Origin: Polaromonas sp. UBA5171
Lineage (GTDB): Bacteria; Pseudomonadota; Gammaproteobacteria; Burkholderiales; Burkholderiaceae_C
Assembly (NCBI GenBank): GCA_002413395.1
Contig: DHWX01000083.1
Span: forward strand, 2,972-18,663
Length of the DNA: 15,692 nt
Direction of reading: 5' to 3'
Positions 7,404 to 14,296 of this stretch are shown in pieces. The position numbers were made by a program, and so were the translations under genes. Numbering within the stretch: position 1 is the stretch's first letter; each line of letters starts with the position of its first letter. Under the pieces are notes generated by a model that saw nothing but the letters and a program-made list of their open reading frames with translations, searched no databases and had not been told where the DNA came from.

Positions 7404-8972
7404 CTACCTTACCCTTTTGACCTGACGCCCAAGCCAACGCAGTGGTGAGGTGATCCGCCAGCTTGCGGATTGCTGCAAGACACTCACTTCCTGGTGCAAA
7501 CCAATGATCTGCTCTTGCCTCCCAGCCACTGCTTGATTGAGGCTGGCGATCTGCCTGTCGCGTTCAACCACGGCTTGGCTGAGTCCGGCGATCTGCGCGT
7601 CTCGCTCAGCCATTGCCGCCTCAAGTCCATTCACCCTGGACTTTTTCGCCTCAATCAGACGTGCGTGCTCCCTCAACAAACTCGGCACTTCCAAACCCGA
7701 TTTGGCGTCATATGAATCAGCCAAGAAATTCAGCTTGCGTGCCAGCAATAGATCAACCGAATCATCGTCCACTTGGCGTTGCCAAACTTCCGCTGCCATC
7801 GACGCATCAAAATGGGTGCATGCAGTGTTATACGCTGCCTCCATGCAAATGGCTTGCGTCTTGATATCGAAATTCTTTTCTGCAAACCGACGCCCCGCTT
7901 GGCCCATTCTCTCAGCATGCTGCGGATCGGAGAAAAGGGCAACGCACTTTGCAGCGATCTCTTCAGCCGTTCCAGTACGGGTAAGAACAGCGTCAACCCC
8001 ATCGCTGAACAAGTGCGCAATATTGACATCGGGAGTCACCACCGGTCGCCCCATCGCCAATATCTCAGGAAGCTTTCCGGGCAATCTCAGGTCTTCAAAT
8101 GGATCGATCTTGCCGGGCTGAACAAAAACGTCAGCCAGAGCGAGAAGATCAGGCAAATCACTTCTGGGAATCACGCCAAGATCGACTACGGCGTGCGCCG
8201 CTTCCTGCGGCAACTCATCCATGAAATCCAACGCAAACGGCCCAGTGCGCAAAAGCTTGCAGGGATAACCCAGCCGGTTAATCAACCCCACTGCCCGGCA
8301 CAAGGTTTCTATGCCGGGCCTGGTAAATCCATTGATCCCGCCGGGATAAACAATGACTCGCTCATTTTCTGCAACACCATATCGCTTGCGCAAAACACTG
8401 TCTGCAACTCTTGGGAAAAAGAAATCCAGATCAACCCCGGGCATCACCGTTTCACAGCGCACCCATGGGGGCACCTCGACATTGAGTTTTTCTTGAATAA
8501 CGACAGCGACATCGGCCATGCCGATGAAACTGCCATAACGAAATGGGTGTGACAAAGCCCCCGGCAACCTGTCGACAATGCTTTGCTCCGTCTGCCTAAC
8601 TAACGCTTCTTCTTCGAGCCCTAAAGCCCGGCATGAAATCCAGAACTCATGGTCTTCCAGGTAGACCACCAAGGGCGTAGGTCGTTTTGCCATGTATGAC
8701 GTCACAAAATGCCTAACGTTCTCACGCGGTGTCCATGCGTGAACCACATCGGCAGGCCGTCCATCAGGAAAGACCGCATCGGGGTTATTTAACGCATCGG
8801 CATAGAGCACCGGACGAAAAGCCGGGTTGGCGTGTTCACGTATGCTTTCCAGGTTATCCGGAATGGCGACGGCGCAACTGTGCCCCTGCACAGCAAACTC
8901 ACGCGCGTAAAGCGCCAACGGGTTCGCACTATTGCTGGTCAGATCACCATACAGTACGAACAAGATGTTCAT
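7404..8972 (-). CDS. Glycosyltransferase family 4 with C-terminal coiled coil
   Basis: With the ATG at 8972 the protein has 522 residues and starts MNILFVLYGD, a normal GT-B N-terminus; the longer frame to 9038 only adds the antisense of the fucose synthase end. The donor domain has VYPGGINGFTRPG (about 209-220) and DPFEDLRLPGKLPEILAMG (about 290-308). This is the RLPGKLPE variant of the GT4 EX7E region, in which the first glutamate is displaced. Residues 450-491 form three 14-residue coiled-coil repeats, followed by SASWRITSPLRWLGR, a tail seen on many polysaccharide glycosyltransferases. The start shares one base with the fucose synthase stop (TGATG), so the two are coupled. It may transfer the fucose-type sugar, but the linkage is unknown. 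Confidence 0.85.
   Translation of the reverse strand: MNILFVLYGDLTSNSANPLALYAREFAVQGHSCAVAIPDNLESIREHANPAFRPVLYADALNNPDAVFPDGRPADVVHAWTPRENVRHFVTSYMAKRPTPLVVYLEDHEFWISCRALGLEEEALVRQTEQSIVDRLPGALSHPFRYGSFIGMADVAVVIQEKLNVEVPPWVRCETVMPGVDLDFFFPRVADSVLRKRYGVAENERVIVYPGGINGFTRPGIETLCRAVGLINRLGYPCKLLRTGPFALDFMDELPQEAAHAVVDLGVIPRSDLPDLLALADVFVQPGKIDPFEDLRLPGKLPEILAMGRPVVTPDVNIAHLFSDGVDAVLTRTGTAEEIAAKCVALFSDPQHAERMGQAGRRFAEKNFDIKTQAICMEAAYNTACTHFDASMAAEVWQRQVDDDSVDLLLARKLNFLADSYDAKSGLEVPSLLREHARLIEAKKSRVNGLEAAMAERDAQIAGLSQAVVERDRQIASLNQAVAGRQEQIIGLHQEVSVLQQSASWRITSPLRWLGRQVKRVR
7500..7625 (-). repeat. Three degenerate 42-bp tandem repeats coding for a coiled coil
   Basis: Within the glycosyltransferase, residues 450-491 read as three successive 14-residue units: LEAAMAERDAQIAG, LSQAVVERDRQIAS and LNQAVAGRQEQIIG. 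A fourth partial unit, LHQEVSVLQQ, follows. Each unit spans two heptads with Leu/Ala/Val/Ile at the a and d positions. The unit length of exactly 42 bp suggests growth by tandem duplication. The repeat probably sets an oligomer or a spacer length, as in other polysaccharide enzymes with coiled-coil tails. Confidence 0.75.
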
Positions 8973-9904
8973 CAATTGCTCAGAAAATCCGCGTAGGCCT
9001 TGGCAATACCGTCGCGCAGCGGGGTTTGCGCCTGCCAACCGAGTGCGCGCATGCGGTCCACATTCAACAGCTTGCGCGGCATGCCGTCCGGCTTGCTGGC
9101 ATCGAACACAATCTCGCCCTTAAAGCCGACCACGCTCATGACCGTCTCGGCCAGCTCGCGGATCGTCACATCCTGGCCGGTGCCCACGTTGACCATCCCC
9201 TCTTTAACGCCACGCTCCATCAAAAACACACAGGCATCGGCCATGTCATCCACATACAAAAATTCCCGCATTGGCTTGCCGGAACCCCACACCACCAGTT
9301 CTTTATCACCACGAACCTTGGCTTCATGCGCCTTGCGCATCAACGCTGGCAGCACATGGCTGTTGTTCAGGTCGTAATTGTCATTGGGGCCGTACAGATT
9401 GGTTGGCATCACCGAGACATACTGGCTGCCGTACTGGCGGTTATAGCTTTCGCAAAGTTTGATGCCGGCTATCTTGGCAATGGCGTAGGGCTCATTGGTT
9501 GGCTCCAGCGGGCCGGTCAACAGATACTCCTCCTTGATCGGCTGTGGGCAATCGCGCGGATAGATACAACTCGAGCCCAGAAAACACAGCCGCCCAATGC
9601 CCGCCAAGTGGGCACCGTGGATGATGTTCGCTTCAACCACCAAATTCTCATAAATGAAGTCGGCTCGATAAGTGTTGTTGGCATAGATACCGCCCACTTT
9701 AGCTGCCGCCATAAAAATATAGGCGGGCTTTTCAAACTTCAAAAAAGCATGAACAGCCTGCTGATCAAGCAGATCCAGTTCGGATCGGGTACGCCTAATA
9801 ATGTTGGTGTAGCCTTTGGCTTGCAGGTTTCGCACCAACGCCGAACCTACCAAGCCCAGATGGCCAGCAACGTAAATCTTTGCGTCTTTGACCATGCCCA
9901 ACAT
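8972..9904 (-). CDS. fcl: GDP-L-fucose synthase (GDP-4-keto-6-deoxymannose 3,5-epimerase/4-reductase)
   Basis: The 310-residue protein matches the expected length (about 310-320) and carries the known active-site set: GHLGLVGSA nucleotide-binding turn (14-22), S111 and C113 in GSSCIYP, Y140-x-x-x-K144, and H183 in NNSHVLPALMRKAHEAK. These align with S107, C109, Y136, K140 and H179 of the E. coli enzyme when offset by four. It converts GDP-4-keto-6-deoxy-D-mannose to GDP-L-fucose with NADPH in the cytoplasm. The ATG at 9904 shares one base with the gmd stop (TAATG); an internal ATG at 9895 would give a length closer to E. coli. The next gene, a glycosyltransferase, overlaps its stop codon. Very confident family assignment. 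Confidence 0.95.
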   Translation of the reverse strand: MLGMVKDAKIYVAGHLGLVGSALVRNLQAKGYTNIIRRTRSELDLLDQQAVHAFLKFEKPAYIFMAAAKVGGIYANNTYRADFIYENLVVEANIIHGAHLAGIGRLCFLGSSCIYPRDCPQPIKEEYLLTGPLEPTNEPYAIAKIAGIKLCESYNRQYGSQYVSVMPTNLYGPNDNYDLNNSHVLPALMRKAHEAKVRGDKELVVWGSGKPMREFLYVDDMADACVFLMERGVKEGMVNVGTGQDVTIRELAETVMSVVGFKGEIVFDASKPDGMPRKLLNVDRMRALGWQAQTPLRDGIAKAYADFLSN

Positions 9905-11019
9905 TACTCACGCCCCACCGCAACCTTGAAACCCTGGCTCTTGAGCAAGGCATGCTGCCGCGCCTGGTCGAGATCATGCGCCACCATTTCCTGCACCATC
10001 TCGTCCAAGGTGATTTTCGGCACCCAGCCGAGTTTTTGTTTGGCCTTGGTCGGGTCGCCGAGCAGGGTTTCCACCTCAGTCGGGCGAAAGTAGCGCGGGT
10101 CAATCTTGACGATCACATCGCCAATTTTGGCCGCCGGGGCCTTGTCGCCGGTGATTGACGCCACTCGGCCCTGTTCATTGATGCCTTCGCCCTCCCATGC
10201 CAACTCAATACCCAGTTGCCCGGCGGCTTTGTTGATGAAGCTGCGCACGCTGTATTGCACGCCGGTGGCAATTACAAAATCGTCCGGCTTTTCCTGTTGC
10301 AGCATCAGCCACTGCATTTCAACGTAATCCTTGGCGTGACCCCAGTCCCGCAGGGAATCAATGTTGCCCAGGAACAGGCAACGCTCAAGCCCCTGTGCAA
10401 TATTGGCCAGGCCGCGGGTAATCTTGCGCGTGACAAAGGTTTCGCCGCGGCGCGGCGATTCATGGTTAAACAGAATGCCATTGCAGGCATACAGGCCATA
10501 GGCTTCGCGGTAGTTGACGGTGATCCAGTAGGCATAGAGCTTGGCCACCGCATACGGAGAGCGGGGGTAGAAAGGTGTGGTTTCTGTCTGCGGCGTTTCT
10601 TGCACCAAGCCATACAACTCGGAGGTGCTGGCCTGGTAGTAGCGTGTTTTCTTCTCCAGGCCCAGAAAGCGGATGCCCTCCAGCAGCCGCAGGGCGCCGG
10701 TGCCATCGACATCGGCCGTGTACTCGGGCGATTCAAAGCTCACGGCAACGTGCGATTGCGCTCCAAGGTTATAGACTTCATCGGGTTGCACTTCCTGCAA
10801 AATACGGTGCAGGTTCGACGTGTCCGTCAAATCGCCGTAGTGCAGCTTGAGCATGGTGTGGCCGGCATGCGGATCCTGGTAAATATGATCAATCCGCTGT
10901 GTATTGAACGTTGAGGCGCGGCGCTTGATGCCATGCACTTCGTAGCCTTTGGCCAACAAGAATTCAGCCAGATAAGAACCATCCTGACCAGTGATGCCGG
11001 TAATCAACGCTTTTTTCAT
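9904..11019 (-). CDS. gmd: GDP-mannose 4,6-dehydratase
   Basis: The 371-residue protein is full length. It has the nucleotide-binding turn GITGQDGSYLAEFLLAKG (G8, G11, G14), the NADP-contacting KRRAS (32-36), and the catalytic set T132 and E134 in STSELYG plus Y156 and K160 in SPYAVAK. These fall at the same numbers as in E. coli GMD. NHESPRRGETFVTRKI is the family's substrate-binding segment. The enzyme converts GDP-D-mannose to GDP-4-keto-6-deoxy-D-mannose, the branch point to GDP-L-fucose, GDP-D-rhamnose and related sugars. It is directly coupled to fcl, which commits at least part of the product to GDP-L-fucose. An AGGGAATTGGGAA stretch before the ATG provides the ribosome-binding site. 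Confidence 0.97.
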   Translation of the reverse strand: MKKALITGITGQDGSYLAEFLLAKGYEVHGIKRRASTFNTQRIDHIYQDPHAGHTMLKLHYGDLTDTSNLHRILQEVQPDEVYNLGAQSHVAVSFESPEYTADVDGTGALRLLEGIRFLGLEKKTRYYQASTSELYGLVQETPQTETTPFYPRSPYAVAKLYAYWITVNYREAYGLYACNGILFNHESPRRGETFVTRKITRGLANIAQGLERCLFLGNIDSLRDWGHAKDYVEMQWLMLQQEKPDDFVIATGVQYSVRSFINKAAGQLGIELAWEGEGINEQGRVASITGDKAPAAKIGDVIVKIDPRYFRPTEVETLLGDPTKAKQKLGWVPKITLDEMVQEMVAHDLDQARQHALLKSQGFKVAVGRE

Positions 11020-11042
11020 TTCCCAATTCCCTGAGTTAACAA

Positions 11043-12080
11043 CTAAATCAAACCTGCTGATTTTCCACTATCCGGCCTGGGCTCAAGCCGGGCGATTTGC
11101 GCATCAACCATCTTGCCAACCATTTCATCAAAACTGATGGTCGGCTCCCAGTTCAGCACTTTGCGCGCCTTGGAGGCATCCGCCAGGGTCTGCCCGGTTT
11201 CCAATGGGCGCACCAGGGCCGGGTCGCTCACCACATGATCTTGCCAGCTCAGACCCACACGACCATAGGCAGCCTCGCACAATTGGCGCAGGGTATGAAG
11301 CTTGCCCGTGCCCACCACAAAATCATCGGGCTGCTCTTGCTGCAGTATCAACCACATGGCGCGCACAAAATCTGTGGCATGACCCCAATCGCGGGCAATG
11401 TCCAGATTGCCTAGCGATAGCTGACCGCCGGCAACAATTGGGTGGCCGCGCTCATTCAGGTCAAGCGACTCCTTGATTCCCAGGGCCGCGCACGCCGCGC
11501 CGTAGGCAATCTTTTGCGTCACAAAGTGCAGCGGCCGGCGCTCGCTTTCGTGATTGAACAAAATCCCGCTGGCGATAAACATGCCGTAGCTCTCGCGGTA
11601 AATGCGCACCATCTGGTGTGCAAAGGCTTTGGTGGCCGCATACGGGTTGGACGGATTGAAGGGGGTGTCTTCATTTTGTGGAAAGGTCCTGGCCTGGCCA
11701 AACATTTCTGAAGACGAGGCGTGATAAACCCGCGCCAACGGGCAGGCATGGCGCACGGCCTCAAACAGCCGCAGCGTCCCCATGCCGTTGATCATCAGCG
11801 TCTCGGGTGCCCGCGCCCAGGATTCACCGGGGCGCGATTGAGATGCCAGGTTGTAAACCTCGTCCGGCTTGGTGTCCTGCAAAGCAGAAGAAATATCAAC
11901 CCCTTCTGCCATGTCGCCAAACAGCACCTGCACCTTGTCGGCCAGGTGGCTGGCATTGTTGGCGCGGAACCAGGTCTCGCGCCGCACCAGCCCAAATACT
12001 TCGTAGCCGCGCTCCAGCAAAAACTCGGCCAGAAACGATCCATCCTGCCCGGTCAGGCCGGTAATTAAAGCTCGTTTCAT
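11043..12080 (-). CDS. GDP-mannose 4,6-dehydratase family paralogue
   Basis: Starting at the ATG at 12080 the protein has 345 residues and is clearly homologous to the neighbouring Gmd: GLTGQDGSFLAEFLLERG at the N-terminus, NHESERR..HFVTQKI in the middle, and RDWGHATDFVRAMW farther on. The catalytic segment reads ASSSEMFG (S123, E125) with Y147-x-x-x-K151, so the Thr of Gmd is a Ser here. It is about 26 residues shorter. It could be a second dehydratase, a reductase or epimerase acting on the GDP-4-keto-6-deoxymannose product, or an enzyme on another GDP-sugar. GAGGAG lies 6 bases before the ATG, inside the end of vapC, and the start is one base after the vapC stop. The in-frame extension to 12407 is only the antisense of vapC. 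Confidence 0.85.
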   Translation of the reverse strand: MKRALITGLTGQDGSFLAEFLLERGYEVFGLVRRETWFRANNASHLADKVQVLFGDMAEGVDISSALQDTKPDEVYNLASQSRPGESWARAPETLMINGMGTLRLFEAVRHACPLARVYHASSSEMFGQARTFPQNEDTPFNPSNPYAATKAFAHQMVRIYRESYGMFIASGILFNHESERRPLHFVTQKIAYGAACAALGIKESLDLNERGHPIVAGGQLSLGNLDIARDWGHATDFVRAMWLILQQEQPDDFVVGTGKLHTLRQLCEAAYGRVGLSWQDHVVSDPALVRPLETGQTLADASKARKVLNWEPTISFDEMVGKMVDAQIARLEPRPDSGKSAGLI

Positions 12081-12081
12081 T

Positions 12082-12486
12082 TCACTCCTCTGCCCAATTG
12101 GCCAACTGCAAGGCCTCCACACGCTCGAACTCGCGCAGGTTGTTGGACACCAGCGTGAGCCCTTCGCTGCGGGCATGGGCGGCAATGTGCAAGTCGTTGA
12201 CGCCGATTGTCTTTCCTTGTTTTTCCAGAGCGCTGCGAATACTGCCGTAATGCTGCGCGGCCTTGGGTCCGTAAGGCAACACCTCCAAACGGCTACAAAA
12301 ATCTTCCACTGCGGCCAATGATTGCGCTGGGGCGTTGCTCTTTTCAGCCCCATGCAGCAACTCGGCCAAGGTGATGCTTGAGATGGCCATGTGGCCAGCC
12401 TGTTCATTGAACACTTGCAAAGCCGACAAGGGCTTTCGCTTGATCACGTAAATAACAATGTTGGTGTCGAGCAAGTAGCGCAGCAT
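12082..12486 (-). CDS. vapC: VapC family toxin, PIN-domain ribonuclease
   Basis: The 134-residue protein has the PIN active-site acids in the usual order: D7 in YLLDTN, E42 in SSITLAELLHGAEKS and D98 in IGVNDLHIAAHA, followed by LTLVSNN..EFERV. The length is normal, so the gene appears intact. VapC toxins are Mg-dependent endoribonucleases that cleave tRNA or rRNA when free of VapB. I start at the ATG at 12486, which shares a base with the vapB stop (TGATG); the alternative GTG sits one codon upstream. The stop is one base from the start of the dehydratase paralogue, so the pair appears to be built into the sugar operon rather than standing alone. Confidence 0.9.
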   Translation of the reverse strand: MLRYLLDTNIVIYVIKRKPLSALQVFNEQAGHMAISSITLAELLHGAEKSNAPAQSLAAVEDFCSRLEVLPYGPKAAQHYGSIRSALEKQGKTIGVNDLHIAAHARSEGLTLVSNNLREFERVEALQLANWAEE

Positions 12487-12719
12487 CACAGCGCCTCGCG
12501 CTCTGTCTGATCCTGGCTGGCACGCGTGTGCATAAAGTCATCTGCCACCGGCGGGCCGTTCAAAAAAAAGCTGTCCCAGGTCTGTCCCAATGGCGCAATG
12601 ATGCGTTCACAGCCGCGCGAGCGCACATCCACCCGCTTGACATTGTCTGGCAGACGCAGTGCCGCAGGAAGCCTGATTGCTTGGCTGCGATTGTTGATGA
12701 AAACGGTGCTGGCAGTCAT
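12486..12719 (-). CDS. vapB: VapB antitoxin, AbrB/SpoVT type
   Basis: The 77-residue protein begins STVFINNRSQAIRLPAALRL, a swapped-hairpin AbrB DNA-binding domain of the VapB type, and continues with CERIIAPLGQTWDSFF, a common ending of this antitoxin group. The C-terminal acidic and charged tail should wrap around VapC. I start at the ATG at 12719, which has GGAG 9 bases upstream; the in-frame TTG at 12734 would place that site inside the gene. VapB normally binds its own promoter, and a GTATATAC palindrome lies about 37 bp upstream. It is coupled to vapC by TGATG. Confidence 0.9.
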   Translation of the reverse strand: MTASTVFINNRSQAIRLPAALRLPDNVKRVDVRSRGCERIIAPLGQTWDSFFLNGPPVADDFMHTRASQDQTEREAL

Positions 12720-12755
12720 GATTTGATGCTCCAAATTTCGCTGGGATAGCGCAGA

Positions 12756-12764
12756 AGTATATAC
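12756..12764 (-). promoter_or_regulatory. Possible vapBC promoter and operator
   Basis: The 49-bp gap between the upstream glycosyltransferase and vapB contains the perfect 8-bp palindrome GTATATAC at 12757-12764. Read on the minus strand it overlaps TATACT (12756-12761), a good -10 hexamer. No -35 match is seen at the right distance. An AbrB-type VapB could bind a palindrome over the -10 box and repress its own operon. Short motif, so low confidence. Confidence 0.3.
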
Positions 12765-12768
12765 CTAA

Positions 12769-13932
12769 TTATCCCATTCCCCGCCGTTTAGGCGAAGCCA
12801 GCGCCTCTTCGTAAAGTTGCAACAGCGCAGCCGCACTGTGCTTCCAGTCAAACCGCGCGGCTTGCTTGAGCGACGCCAAACTTAGCTGCTCTTGCTCATT
12901 CCTGTTTGCTGCCAGCCGCAGCATCGCTAGCGCCCAGCCTTCGGTATCCTCCGGCGCGAGCAGGATCGCGGCATCCCCCGCCACTTCCGGGATCGAAGAG
13001 GCATTCGATGCCAGTGTCGGCGCACCAAACTGCATGCCTTCCAGCACCGGCAAACCAAACCCTTCAAACAGCGAGGGGTAGAGGTTGGCGTAGCAGTTGC
13101 GGTACAGCCAGATCAACTCGTCATCCGACACATAGCCGGTCAGCACCACTTGAGCCGCAACGCCCAAGGCGCTTAAATGGTTCTGAAAGTCTTCCATCAG
13201 CCAGCCATTGCCCCCTGCCAACACCAGCGGCATGGGCGAGCCGCCCAGCGCAAGATAGCGGGCATAGGCCTCCGCAAGACGACGTTGGTTTTTTCTGGGT
13301 TCAATGGTGCCAACGCTGAGCCAATAGCCTCCAATGGCTAGGTGGTCTAGCGCCTTGGGCCGCTGCCCTTGTGCTGAGGAATCCGCAAACCGTGAACACG
13401 GGTAAATCACCCGAATGCGCTCCGGCGAAAAGTGGGGGAACACGCTCAAATAATGCGTGCGTGAAGCCTCTGAAATAGCCACCACCCAATCCGCTGCCAC
13501 CGCTGACCGGAAAACGCCGTCAAAACAGGCCGCCCGGTTGAGCTCGGTGGTCCAGGCTGGATCAACGGCAAAGCTCATATCGTAGAAGGTGTAAATCAGG
13601 CGGCTCGACACGAACTGCGTCGGGCACCAGAAATTGTTGGCATGCACGATGTCTGGCTTGCCCAGCGCAGCTTCTGCCTCAGGCCCCGACCAGAACCGCC
13701 CGGCCATTTCTTGCGACAGATGCCTTGGCCCGTAGTGCACGTCACGGCCAACATACGGACACTGGAGCGGCATGTTTGCATCCAGATAAAAATCACCAAA
13801 ACTGGGGAAAAGGGAATAGCGATGCTCCGGCGCCAGCGCCAGCATGGACTGGATCATGGCATGGGCAAAAAACCCGCAGCCAGCCTTGTTGGCCCCGGTT
13901 TGTGAAATATCGAAGCCAACGTGCATTTTCAT
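12769..13932 (-). CDS. Glycosyltransferase family 4, mannosyltransferase-like
   Basis: The 387-residue protein has the two GT-B halves. The N-terminal half includes the glycine-containing turn SQTGANKAGCG near residue 10-20. The C-terminal half has SVGTIEPRKN (about 206-215), LAGGNGW, GYVSDDELIWLYRNC and the EX7E donor-binding motif in FEGFGLPVLEGM (E290 and E298). This is the form common in O-antigen mannosyl- or rhamnosyltransferases using GDP- or dTDP-sugars. I start at the ATG at 13932 (MKMHVGFDIS), with GGGG 7 bases upstream; the longer frame to 14019 lacks family-like sequence. It is the first sugar gene of the middle cluster and is followed by vapBC after a 49-bp gap. Precise specificity unknown. 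Confidence 0.85.
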   Translation of the reverse strand: MKMHVGFDISQTGANKAGCGFFAHAMIQSMLALAPEHRYSLFPSFGDFYLDANMPLQCPYVGRDVHYGPRHLSQEMAGRFWSGPEAEAALGKPDIVHANNFWCPTQFVSSRLIYTFYDMSFAVDPAWTTELNRAACFDGVFRSAVAADWVVAISEASRTHYLSVFPHFSPERIRVIYPCSRFADSSAQGQRPKALDHLAIGGYWLSVGTIEPRKNQRRLAEAYARYLALGGSPMPLVLAGGNGWLMEDFQNHLSALGVAAQVVLTGYVSDDELIWLYRNCYANLYPSLFEGFGLPVLEGMQFGAPTLASNASSIPEVAGDAAILLAPEDTEGWALAMLRLAANRNEQEQLSLASLKQAARFDWKHSAAALLQLYEEALASPKRRGMG

Positions 13933-13958
13933 AGGAAGCCCCGGTGCGAACAGCTGCA

Positions 13959-13964
13959 ATTTTA
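13959..13964 (-). promoter_or_regulatory. Possible -10 box for the middle sugar operon
   Basis: On the minus strand the sequence TGATAAAATTG contains TAAAAT, five of six matches to the -10 consensus, about 27 bases upstream of the ATG at 13932. The hexamer 17 bases further upstream is CTTCCA, only three of six matches to the -35 consensus. It is a weak candidate for the start of the glycosyltransferase-vapBC-gmd operon. Confidence 0.22.
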
Positions 13965-14054
13965 TCAGGGGGAGATGCGCCTGGAAGTGTCGGCTGGTAA
14001 AGCCAAACCCAGCAGCCAAGCTGGCACGGGCAAGGTATCACGCCACTTCCTCAA

Positions 14055-14128
14055 CATGGATCGCCACGGCCTGCGGCCTCGCGATGACCAGGAGAGCCGT
14101 CATTGCGAGAGTAGCGCAGCAATCCATG
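14055..14128. repeat. REP-like palindromic repeat element
   Basis: The left arm begins CATGGATCGCCACG and ends CTCGCGATGAC; the right arm begins GTCATTGCGAGAGTAGCGC and ends AGCAATCCATG. The arms are imperfect inverted copies separated by about 10 bp, and can form a long hairpin. The sequence style, with ATTGCGAG...GCAATCCA ends, resembles dispersed palindromic repeats found in many copies in proteobacterial genomes. The call is by resemblance; copy number cannot be judged from one window. Confidence 0.6.
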
Positions 14129-14135
14129 CACCTAA

Positions 14136-14288
14136 AATCATGTGCTGGCGGTCACGTTTCGTTTTGATGGAGAAGATGCGCGCGAACTTATGAATGCATT
14201 GAGCAGCTGCAAGCTGCATAAGCATTCAGAGGGAGTACCAGCGGAGATGTTGGCCAATTCAATTAATTGGAATCTGACCCCCAATTAA
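14136..14288 (+). pseudogene. Possible 3' remnant of an unknown gene
   Basis: On the plus strand a reading frame opens after a TAA at 14133 and ends at TAA 14286-14288. It encodes about 50 residues with a protein-like pattern: LAVTFRFDGEDARELMNALS, then HKHSEGVPAEMLANSINW. There is no ATG start at its head and no good ribosome-binding site; a GTG at 14142 would give about 48 residues. It begins right after the REP-like palindrome, as if that element had replaced the first part of a gene. I do not recognise the family. It could also be chance. Confidence 0.3.
14192..14227. repeat. Imperfect hairpin (GAATGC...GCATTC)
   Basis: GAATGC at 14192 pairs with GCATTC ending at 14227, and an inner CAGCT-GCA-AGCTG palindrome sits between them. 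The hairpin is GC-poor in its lower stem and has no T run after it, so it is unlikely to be a classic terminator. It lies inside the possible gene remnant. Confidence 0.35.
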
Positions 14289-14290
14289 TG
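14260..14290. repeat. Inverted repeat ATTAATTGG / CCAATTAAT around AATCTGACCC
   Basis: Nine-base arms at 14262-14270 and 14281-14289 flank a 10-base spacer. On the minus strand the centre reads GGGGTCAGATT, a phrase I associate with repeated elements at the edges of mobile or REP-type sequences in proteobacteria. It lies directly downstream of the hepT stop codon (7 bp) and contains the stop of the plus-strand remnant. No T run, so a terminator role is doubtful. Confidence 0.4.
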
Positions 14291-14296
14291 CATTTC

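Larger units (their letters stand above)
13933..14296. other. 364-bp stretch without a convincing gene, holding repeats and a possible remnant
   Basis: Between the glycosyltransferase start and the end of hepT I see no intact gene. The stretch contains a weak minus-strand -10-like TAAAAT (13959-13964) about 27 bp before the glycosyltransferase ATG, a REP-like palindrome (14055-14128), a short plus-strand reading frame (14136-14288), an imperfect hairpin (14192-14227) and an inverted repeat (14260-14290). It looks like a boundary between the sugar cluster and the toxin-antitoxin patch, built from repeated or decayed sequence. Confidence 0.6.

Noticed and set aside
8973..9038. N-terminal extension of the coiled-coil glycosyltransferase
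   Set aside because: It overlaps the fcl end in another frame. The ATG at 8972 gives a typical GT-B start and a TGATG overlap.
8729..10093. Long plus-strand open frame of 454 codons
   Set aside because: It lies antisense to fcl, gmd and the second glycosyltransferase, which have full sets of family motifs. Its own translation is rich in His, Gln and Arg and matches no fold I know.
12081..12407. N-terminal extension of the dehydratase paralogue
   Set aside because: The extra 109 residues overlap vapC in another frame and do not resemble the dehydratase family, which begins with MKRALITGLTGQDG at 12080.
14260..14290. Intrinsic terminator after hepT
   Set aside because: The inverted repeat is AT-rich with a 10-base loop and lacks a T run on either strand.
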